Below, in pieces: positions 1 through 4,434 of a stretch of DNA of 5,253 bases (the first letter of the stretch is position 1; every line of letters begins with the position of its first letter). The notes below the pieces were generated by a model. It was not told where the DNA came from, made no database searches, and saw only the letters and a program-made list of their open reading frames with translations. This DNA comes from Planctomycetales bacterium (GTDB taxonomy: Bacteria; Planctomycetota; UBA11346). The position numbers and the translations under genes were made by a program. The stretch lies in the NCBI GenBank assembly GCA_025362255.1, contig JANYGY010000195.1, positions 1 through 5,253 of the forward strand. The letters run 5' to 3'.

Positions 1-1
1 G

Positions 2-187
2 ATGATGCGGGCGGCAATGGCGGTGGGTGTCGAGGGCGTGTTCATGGAGACCCACGACGAGCCGGCGAAGGCACTCAGCGATGGACCGAATGTCGTCCCC
101 GCGCGCGAGCTGTTGGCGGTGCTCAAAGACCTGCGCGCCATTCATGACCTGCTTGGTCGGCGCGATCCGCCCGTGCCCCGTGGCTGA
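2..187 (+). CDS. kdsA: 3-deoxy-D-manno-octulosonate 8-phosphate synthase, C-terminal part (5' truncated by window)
   Basis: These are the last 61 codons of a gene that begins before the window; the methionine at position 2 is an internal codon, not a start. KdsA condenses phosphoenolpyruvate with arabinose 5-phosphate to give Kdo 8-phosphate, the first committed cytoplasmic step of Kdo synthesis for the LPS inner core. The visible part matches the end of the KdsA barrel: RAAMAVGVEGVFMETH followed by a proline, then the family's conserved SDGPN and a final leucine-rich helix (LLAVLKDLRAIHDLL). The short tail RRDPPVPRG is not conserved. The stop is TGA at 185-187. trmO follows 39 bases later on the same strand, so the two could be cotranscribed. 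The identification rests on recalled family sequence; the catalytic residues lie upstream of the window. Confidence 0.87.
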   Translation: MMRAAMAVGVEGVFMETHDEPAKALSDGPNVVPARELLAVLKDLRAIHDLLGRRDPPVPRG

Positions 188-226
188 TCCGGCTGGGCTG
201 CGAATGGCGATGCGAAACGGTCGCGG

Positions 227-817
227 ATGAGCCTTGATCCGTTGAATCGCACCACTGGTTCAGGCAAGCCGCCACGCGCCGCGCGCGACCCGGGCTGCGA
301 CCTGCCCGACGATATGGCGCTGACCATGCACCCGATTGGGGTGGTCCGTTCGCCCTTCAAAAATCGCGAGGACGCACCCCGGCAATCTGGCATTGGCGAA
401 CCAGCCAGCGGTTCGATCGTGCTCCGGCGCACGCTTCTCGGGCACGATGGCAAGCCGACCGGCACTCAAAACATGCTCAAGGATCTGGCGTCATTCACCC
501 ATCTGGTCGTCTTGTTCTGGTTCCATCACAGCCACGGCTGGCGGCCGCAGATCGTGCCGCCGCGCGACAAGGTCAAACGCGGCTTGTTCGCCACCCGCGC
601 CCCCGATCGGCCCAATCCGATCGGCTTGTCGGTGGTGCGCATCACCGACATCTATGGTGTGCGTATCGACATCAGCGGGCACGACCTGCTCGACGGCACG
701 CCTGTGCTCGACCTCAAGCCCTACATTCCGATTTACGACAGTCTGCCCGGCGCCAGTGCCGGTTGGCTTGATGGCCTGGTCGATCCGGGTCCGGATCACC
801 GCCGCCGGATGTGGTGA
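227..817 (+). CDS. trmO: TsaA/TrmO-family tRNA (N6-threonylcarbamoyladenosine(37)-N6)-methyltransferase
   Basis: TrmO uses S-adenosylmethionine to methylate t6A at position 37 of certain tRNAs (m6t6A), a decoding-accuracy modification. The protein is 196 residues if it starts at 227. The conserved beta-barrel domain begins at HPIGVVRSPF (35-44). It contains the signature GLFATRAPDRPNPIGLS (119-135), and GHDLLDGTPVLDLKPYIP (151-168) followed by YDS. It is the short form, lacking the C-terminal domain that makes E. coli TrmO about 235 residues. The start is uncertain: the first 30 residues are rich in proline, glycine and arginine and look unlike the family. No good Shine-Dalgarno sequence stands before ATG 227, ATG 314 (residue 30) or ATG 326 (residue 34); the latter two fit the usual family N-terminus better. 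kdsA lies 39 bases upstream. The convergent regulator gene ends 20 bases beyond the stop. Family assignment is firm; activity on t6A is inferred from the family. Confidence 0.88.
   Translation: MSLDPLNRTTGSGKPPRAARDPGCDLPDDMALTMHPIGVVRSPFKNREDAPRQSGIGEPASGSIVLRRTLLGHDGKPTGTQNMLKDLASFTHLVVLFWFHHSHGWRPQIVPPRDKVKRGLFATRAPDRPNPIGLSVVRITDIYGVRIDISGHDLLDGTPVLDLKPYIPIYDSLPGASAGWLDGLVDPGPDHRRRMW
782..797. repeat. 16-bp perfect palindrome at the 3' end of trmO
   Basis: GATCCGG, a two-base centre GT, then CCGGATC form a perfect inverted repeat inside the last codons of trmO, between the convergent trmO and araC stops. No T-run follows on either strand, so it does not look like an intrinsic terminator. 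It may be a chance consequence of the encoded residues DPGPD. Confidence 0.35.
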
Positions 818-837
818 ACGTCCGTCTGATCGAACCA

Positions 838-1635
838 CTAGCGCGCATGTGACGGCGGCATGCTGTAGATCTGCTTGAAGACCCGCGAAAAATAGAACGT
901 GTCCTGATAGCCGGCGCGCAGTGCGGCCGTGGCGATCGGTAATCCTTCATCGTGGATCAGCCGATATGCTAGGCGGCAGCGCTCGTGATTGAGGACATCG
1001 CGTGGCGTCAGGCCGAGCTCGCGGCGAAACAAGGCGTTGACGTGTTCAGGAGTCAGGTCGAAGACGCGCGCCAGCTCGTGACGATCAACGCCGGCGACAG
1101 CGTGCAGGCGGATGTGGGCGACCATGCCGCTGACCTTGGAACTCGCGCGTGGCGTGGCGCGGGCTGCCCATGAGCTGGCAAGACGCAGCAGTGCTTCTCC
1201 CGCGATCGTCGACAGCAAGGCGTCGCGCAGGCGACCATAGCTGGCGTGGGCCTGGGCTGCGCGCGTGAATGCGGCTTGGATTTCCGCCCCATCGGCAGGC
1301 GTCGATACCGTGGGCGGCAGGGGGTCGCAGCGGTATTCACCGGCCGCCCACTGCACTCCAGGAATGAGTTCGAGATGCATGCCGGACATCTCTCCAGACC
1401 CGCTGCCCGGGACCAGTCCGATGGAGTGCGCCACATCGGGCAGGATGGTCAGCACCTGTCCCGGTCTGGCCACCCATTCTTCGGCCCCTTGGCGCAGGAA
1501 AAAGCTGCCGCGCAACGGACAGATGAATTGCAGATCAGGAATCGTACGCGGCCCCCACACCTGCCCACTGCTGACCGCATGGCGATTGGCGATGCGCACC
1601 ACCGGGCGGAATTCAGACGGGGTGATCAAGCGCAT
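838..1635 (-). CDS. AraC-family transcriptional regulator with N-terminal cupin-like sensor domain
   Basis: This is a 265-residue DNA-binding regulator. Residues about 1-100 look like an AraC-type cupin ligand domain, with FICPLRGSFFLRQG (37-50) and the beta-turn segment RPGQVLTILPDVAHSIG (57-73). Residues about 168-265 are the two-helix-turn-helix AraC domain. The first helix pair is around LARVFDLTPEHVNALFRREL (188-207). The second is PIATAALRAGYQDTFYFSRV (233-252), continued by FKQIYSMPPSHAR, a slightly degenerate version of the usual GxSPxxYR end. The ATG at 1635 is preceded by AGGA (1645-1648) with 9 bases of spacing. The gene is divergent from phyH, with 86 bp between start codons, so it most likely controls phyH and itself in response to a small molecule. 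The effector is not visible. The 3' end faces trmO with a 20-base gap and no evident terminator. Family is near certain; target is inference from arrangement. Confidence 0.93.
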   Translation of the reverse strand: MRLITPSEFRPVVRIANRHAVSSGQVWGPRTIPDLQFICPLRGSFFLRQGAEEWVARPGQVLTILPDVAHSIGLVPGSGSGEMSGMHLELIPGVQWAAGEYRCDPLPPTVSTPADGAEIQAAFTRAAQAHASYGRLRDALLSTIAGEALLRLASSWAARATPRASSKVSGMVAHIRLHAVAGVDRHELARVFDLTPEHVNALFRRELGLTPRDVLNHERCRLAYRLIHDEGLPIATAALRAGYQDTFYFSRVFKQIYSMPPSHAR

Positions 1636-1665
1636 GGAATCTTATCCTGATCCAGATTGCGGTAA

Positions 1666-1680
1666 CGCCAGTGTATGGCG
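1666..1680. promoter_or_regulatory. Inverted repeat in the araC/phyH divergent promoter region (candidate operator)
   Basis: CGCCA, five bases GTGTA, then TGGCG form a 5-bp inverted repeat roughly in the middle of the 86-bp gap between the divergent starts. A further CGCCA copy lies at 1695-1699 in direct orientation, 29 bases on. AraC-type regulators usually bind paired half-sites in such gaps, so this is a plausible operator. The repeat is short enough to arise by chance. I found no convincing sigma-70 -35/-10 pair in the gap on either strand. Confidence 0.22.
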
Positions 1681-1721
1681 AACCCGATTTTCAGCGCCAT
1701 CATCAACCGCGGAGATTCGCC

Positions 1722-2609
1722 ATGAGCACGCACCTTCAGCCCGCTATCTCGACCTTGCCTCCGGCGCTTACGGCCGAGCAGATCACATTGTACCAACGCA
1801 ATGGATTCGTGAACGCCGGTCAGGTGATCGACCTCGCCGGGGTCGATGTCCTGCGCGCCGAGCTTGAGCGGGTGATGCGCGAACATCGTGATCCCACCAA
1901 GGTGCAGCCGTTTCGACTCTCCAACCTCACGGGCGACGACACCAAGCCGGTGTGGCAGATAGTCAACATCTGGCAGGCGAGCGAAGCCTTCCGCGATCTG
2001 ATCCATAACCCGCTGGTGGTCGCCGCGGTGCAGCAGGCGACCGGGGCCCGCGGCCTGCGCCTGTGGCACGATCAGATCCAATACAAGCCGGCTCAGTTGG
2101 GTGGAGTCAATGCGTGGCATCAGGACAGTCCGTATTGGGCTCCGATCACGCCTGCCGACACCCAGGTCACCGCCTGGCTCGCCCTTGATGATGTCGACGA
2201 CGACAACGGCTGCATGTCGATGGTGCCGGGCAGCAATCGTTGGGGCAACGCGATTGATTACCTGCACACGATCACCGATTTCCACGCGATGCCCGAGTCC
2301 TGGCAGGGCCATGTGGTGAATGTCGTGCGCACCCCGGTGCGCGCTGGCTGCCTGCACTTGCATCATCCGTACACGTGGCATGGCTCGCACGCCAACCGCA
2401 GCGGCCGCCCACGCCGAGCGATTGCGCTCCATTTCATGACCAGCGAGGTGTCGTTGGTCGCGGAAAAGAAATTCCAGCATCCCCTGGGTCACACGATCAC
2501 GTCGCAAGCCGGCGAGCCGATCGAAGGGCCATTGTTCATGACGGTCTACCCCACCGAAAAAAGCCAGCGGCCCACGCTGGAAAGCGTGAGCCGCTGGCAC
2601 GAAGCCTGA
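1722..2609 (+). CDS. Phytanoyl-CoA dioxygenase (PhyH) family Fe(II)/2-oxoglutarate-dependent oxygenase
   Basis: This 295-residue cytoplasmic enzyme is of the PhyH family, whose members couple 2-oxoglutarate decarboxylation to hydroxylation of a small organic substrate. The iron site is visible. AWHQDSPYW supplies His133 and Asp135. HPYTWHGSHANRSGRPRRAI supplies the distal His220 and, eleven residues on, Arg231, the expected 2-oxoglutarate carboxylate ligand by comparison with human PHYH. The strand RLWHDQIQYKP (113-123) is also typical. The ATG at 1722 is chosen over an in-frame GTG at 1671 because GGAG (1711-1714) lies 7 bases before it and the extra residues do not resemble the family. The gene is divergent from the AraC regulator, its probable controller. 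It converges on the FAS1 gene with 16 bases between stops. Bacterial members act on very varied substrates and phytanoyl-CoA is unlikely to be the true one; the substrate is unknown. Confidence 0.9.
   Translation: MSTHLQPAISTLPPALTAEQITLYQRNGFVNAGQVIDLAGVDVLRAELERVMREHRDPTKVQPFRLSNLTGDDTKPVWQIVNIWQASEAFRDLIHNPLVVAAVQQATGARGLRLWHDQIQYKPAQLGGVNAWHQDSPYWAPITPADTQVTAWLALDDVDDDNGCMSMVPGSNRWGNAIDYLHTITDFHAMPESWQGHVVNVVRTPVRAGCLHLHHPYTWHGSHANRSGRPRRAIALHFMTSEVSLVAEKKFQHPLGHTITSQAGEPIEGPLFMTVYPTEKSQRPTLESVSRWHEA
2557..2598 (-). terminator. Intrinsic terminator of the FAS1 lipoprotein gene, inside the 3' end of phyH
   Basis: GCCAGCGG (2563-2570) pairs perfectly with CCGCTGGC (2591-2598). Inside that, after a 2x2 internal loop, CACGCT (2573-2578) pairs perfectly with AGCGTG (2583-2588) around the loop GGAA. 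Read on the minus strand the stem is followed at once by six T (2562-2557), the pattern of a rho-independent terminator. It starts 27 bases after the FAS1 stop. The plus strand has no T-run after the stem, so it should act only on minus-strand transcription. It lies entirely within phyH codons. Confidence 0.75.
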
Positions 2610-2625
2610 CAATCTGGAATGAAAC

Positions 2626-3549
2626 TCAGCCGATGCCGGTCGGCGACGGAATCAGGACTGCGTCGATGACGTGGATCACGCCATTGGTGCAGCGGATGTT
2701 GAACAGCGTGACACGTGCAGCATTCACTTTCAGCACGCCAGACGGAACCGTCAACGTCACCTTGTCTGATCCACCGAGGAGGGTCAGAATCTGGTTGCTC
2801 GACCCACCAGCGACGGTGATCGCCGTGCTGGCCTTGACGGTGCTGGTCAGCACATGGTATTTTAGAACGTTACCAAGTTGAGTCGGCGTCAAAGTAGCGG
2901 TGGTCGAGGAAACGGCGCTGAACGCCGCATTGGTTGGCGCGAACACGGTGAAAGTGCCCGAGCCGGTCAAAGCGCTCGCCAGCCCAGCGGTATCAACGGC
3001 ACCCTTGAGGCTAGTAAGGCCATAGGTCGATAACGTCGCATACACATTGTTCGGTGGCGTGATCACAGCGTCGAGACCATGGATAACGCCATTGGACGCA
3101 GGCACGTCCAATGGGCCGGCCTTGGCCTGATTGACATACAATGAACCACCGACGACATCGAGATAGACTTTGGCGCCGTTGACGGTGGTGGCTTCACCCG
3201 CACCGGCGGCGACGCCCAAAGCTGCAGCTGATCCGACATTTCCACTGAGCACATGATAGGTCAAAACGCTGCTGAGTTGCGCGGGGGTGAACGTGGCGGT
3301 CAAAGTGCTGACCGCATTGAATGCGGCATTGCTGGGAGCGAAGACGGTGAACGGGCCGGTGCCGCTCAACGTAGTTGCGAGACCCGCAGTGCCGACCGCA
3401 TTCACGAGTGAGGTGTACCCTTTGGCTTGGGCTTCTTGTGGAATGTTACCCGGCGGGGTAGCCGCGGTGTCATCGTCATCATTTTTGCAGCTTGTGAGTC
3501 CGAAGACCAGGGCGGTCGCGAGAACGGGGAAGAGCAGGGCAGTACGCAT
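2626..3549 (-). CDS. Lipoprotein with two fasciclin (FAS1) domains
   Basis: This is a 307-residue exported lipoprotein. Residues 1-20 form a lipoprotein signal peptide ending in the lipobox LTSC, with lipidation at Cys21. An acidic stretch KNDDDD follows, then a Thr/Pro/Gly linker. FAS1 domain 1 (about 45-165) has FTVFAPSNAAF (67-77), YHVL (98-101) and VIHGLDAVI (155-163). FAS1 domain 2 (about 178-302) repeats these as FTVFAPTNAAF (200-210), YHVL (231-234) and VIHVIDAVL (291-299), so the two domains look like an internal duplication. FAS1 proteins generally mediate adhesion or matrix contacts; no enzymatic role is expected. The ATG at 3549 is preferred to one at 3612 because it is followed directly by the signal peptide and preceded by GGAG (3555-3558) with 5 bases of spacing. 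The run of aspartates after the cysteine recalls Bacteroidota surface-lipoprotein export signals. The gene converges on phyH and is transcribed alone. Confidence 0.92.
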   Translation of the reverse strand: MRTALLFPVLATALVFGLTSCKNDDDDTAATPPGNIPQEAQAKGYTSLVNAVGTAGLATTLSGTGPFTVFAPSNAAFNAVSTLTATFTPAQLSSVLTYHVLSGNVGSAAALGVAAGAGEATTVNGAKVYLDVVGGSLYVNQAKAGPLDVPASNGVIHGLDAVITPPNNVYATLSTYGLTSLKGAVDTAGLASALTGSGTFTVFAPTNAAFSAVSSTTATLTPTQLGNVLKYHVLTSTVKASTAITVAGGSSNQILTLLGGSDKVTLTVPSGVLKVNAARVTLFNIRCTNGVIHVIDAVLIPSPTGIG

Positions 3550-3580
3550 GGGATCTCCAGGGGTTAGGTACCTGAGAAAC

Positions 3581-3608
3581 TTGATAAACCGTTTTAGTTT
3601 CCAGTCAA
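3581..3608 (-). promoter_or_regulatory. Candidate sigma-70-type promoter for the FAS1 gene
   Basis: On the minus strand TTGACT (3608-3603, 5 of 6 matches to TTGACA), a 16-base spacer, then TATCAA (3586-3581, 4 of 6 matches to TATAAT) lie in an A/T-rich stretch. The -10 element ends 31 bases before the chosen start codon. The -35 overlaps codons of the longer, rejected reading frame, which supports the start at 3549. The match is by eye only. Confidence 0.4.
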
Positions 3609-3718
3609 ACAAAAGTTTTTGGCGCAGGTAATAATGAATCTACCCGCACGGTCGGAGATCCTCAAAAAAAACCGGATAAAGCTGAGAAATATTCAAATTA
3701 GTGGATGGCACGGCGAGC

Positions 3719-3725
3719 AAAAAAA
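3719..3725 (-). terminator. T-run immediately 3' of the tRNA gene
   Basis: Seven T on the minus strand directly follow the tRNA discriminator base. No separate hairpin sits between, so the tRNA's own acceptor and T-arm stems would be the only structure before the U-tract. It is probably the 3' end signal of a single-tRNA transcript and separates it from the downstream FAS1 gene. Confidence 0.4.
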
Positions 3726-3798
3726 TGGGACTGGCTGGACTCGAACCAGCAACCTTGGGTTTATGAGACCCCCGCTCTGACCTTTGAGCTACAGTCCC
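3726..3798 (-). tRNA. tRNA with anticodon CAU (elongator Met, or Ile2 read after lysidine modification)
   Basis: The minus strand folds as a complete 73-base cloverleaf. The acceptor GGGACTG pairs perfectly with CAGTCCC and the discriminator is A. The D stem is GCTC/GAGC with loop AAAGGTCA. The anticodon loop is CTCATAA (anticodon CAT in DNA). The variable loop is AGGTT. The T stem GCTGG/CCAGC carries the loop TTCGAGT. The anticodon stem GGGGT/ACCCA has a G-A mismatch at its outer pair (27-43). The first base pair is G-C, so it is not the initiator tRNA, which in bacteria has a mismatch there. CAU elongator-Met and Ile2 tRNAs cannot be separated by eye; the T arm resembles E. coli Ile2, which is weak evidence. 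The 3' CCA is not encoded and must be added by a nucleotidyltransferase. It stands alone between the FAS1 gene and the sdh leader. Confidence 0.93.
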
Positions 3799-3976
3799 GT
3801 CGTCGGGAGCGACAGGCTAAATGCTCACCCAATTCCTGAAAGGGGGCGATCGTCAGCACCCACGCGGTGCGCCCCCATCAATGCGCCTCGAACATGACGA
3901 GGGTCTTATCCCGCGGTCGCCTTGCGGGTGACCGCTGCGACCTTACAGCTGAGCCTTAATCCCACGGGAACACACT
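3799..3976 (+). promoter_or_regulatory. Gene-free region upstream of sdhC with two strong stem-loops
   Basis: No gene is seen in this 178-bp stretch. It should contain the promoters for the minus-strand tRNA and the plus-strand sdh operon, but no clear -35/-10 pair stands out for either. Structure 1: GGGGGC (3842-3847) pairs with GCCCCC (3871-3876), enclosing GCACC/GGTGC (3856-3860 with 3866-3870) around the loop CACGC, with an 8-base bulge on the 5' side. Structure 2: GCGGTCGCC (3913-3921) pairs with GGTGACCGC (3927-3935) around the loop TTGCG, nine pairs including one G-U. Neither is followed by a T-run on the plus strand. Structure 2 ends 41 bases before the sdhC start and could be in its 5' leader. 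Function unknown. Confidence 0.4.
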
Positions 3977-4432
3977 GTGTACCACCCTGATCGCGGTCCG
4001 CAGAGTGCGCTGACCAACCCCATCCCGTCCCAGATCGGCGGCGCCTATCGCTGGTTTACCGGCAGCTTGGCGTTTGTCCTGCATCGCATCTCGGGTCTTG
4101 GGCTGCTGGTTTTCCTGATCTTCCACGTGATCTCGATCACCAAGGCCAACGCCTCGCCTGAGGTTTATGACCTGATGATCCGGCGGATGCAGGAGCCCGA
4201 TTTCAAATTGGGCGAGCTGGCGTTGTTCGCTGCGCTCCTGTTTCACGGTCTCAATGGCCTGCGGATCCTTTACGTCGATTTCGTGGTTATCCGCACCACC
4301 CATCACAAGCGGTTGTTCTGGGGCTTGGCGATCCTGGTCGGTGGTCTGTTGGCGGTCGGGGCGGTGCCCTTGGTGCTGCATTGGAATGTCCAACCGATCC
4401 TGTCCGACGTCTTGCCAGGTGGAGGAAGATAA
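3977..4432 (+). CDS. sdhC: Succinate dehydrogenase cytochrome b subunit (membrane anchor, SdhC)
   Basis: This 151-residue integral membrane protein is half of the anchor that holds SdhAB to the cytoplasmic membrane and passes electrons from succinate through heme b to quinone. Three helices are visible at about 31-54, 78-101 and 112-135. LHRISG (35-40) contains His36 and Arg37, matching the quinone-site HRxSG of E. coli SdhC. LLFHGLNGLRILYVDF (87-102) contains the conserved heme ligand His90. A further His50 sits near the periplasmic end of helix 1. The position equivalent to E. coli Ser27 is Phe33. The start is GTG at 3977, preceded by a modest GGGAA (3966-3970) with 6 bases of spacing; the N-terminal 25 residues are hydrophilic, as expected for the cytoplasmic side. 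The stop is 2 bases before the sdhD start, and the sdhD ribosome site is inside the last sdhC codons, so the two are translationally close and cotranscribed. Confidence 0.92.
   Translation: MYHPDRGPQSALTNPIPSQIGGAYRWFTGSLAFVLHRISGLGLLVFLIFHVISITKANASPEVYDLMIRRMQEPDFKLGELALFAALLFHGLNGLRILYVDFVVIRTTHHKRLFWGLAILVGGLLAVGAVPLVLHWNVQPILSDVLPGGGR
4421..4427 (+). promoter_or_regulatory. Ribosome binding site that fixes the GTG start of sdhD
   Basis: GGAGGAA, a near-perfect Shine-Dalgarno sequence, lies 7 bases before GTG 4435 and within the last codons of sdhC. It makes GTG 4435 a strong start call although no ATG is present there. Confidence 0.8.
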
Positions 4433-4434
4433 CC

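Noticed and set aside
336..878. Plus-strand 180-codon frame overlapping trmO
   Set aside because: Out-of-frame shadow of trmO, Ser/Arg/Ala-rich with no recognisable domain.
1671..1721. Upstream in-frame GTG (1671) as the phyH start
   Set aside because: No ribosome site there; ATG 1722 has GGAG at good spacing and yields a family-like N-terminus.
1265..1867. Plus-strand open frames (1246-1650, 1265-1867) opposite the AraC gene
   Set aside because: They are shadows of the AraC gene; no motif, no ribosome site, and one crosses the divergent promoter into phyH in the wrong frame.
1626..2612. Long open frame on the minus strand (328 codons) opposite phyH
   Set aside because: It is the exact antisense of a gene with complete PhyH motifs, shows no family resemblance, and is Arg/His-rich as expected for an antisense frame in G+C-rich DNA.
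2626..3549. DNA-level tandem repeat from the two FAS1 domains
   Set aside because: The similarity is at protein-motif level; the two halves have diverged in bases, so this is an old domain duplication rather than a recent DNA repeat.
3550..3612. Upstream ATG (3612) giving a FAS1 protein 21 residues longer
   Set aside because: The extra residues put a charged segment before the signal peptide, overlap a candidate promoter, and lack the GGAG that precedes ATG 3549.
3726..3798. Initiator tRNA-fMet
   Set aside because: The first acceptor pair is a normal G-C; bacterial initiators have a mismatch at 1-72.
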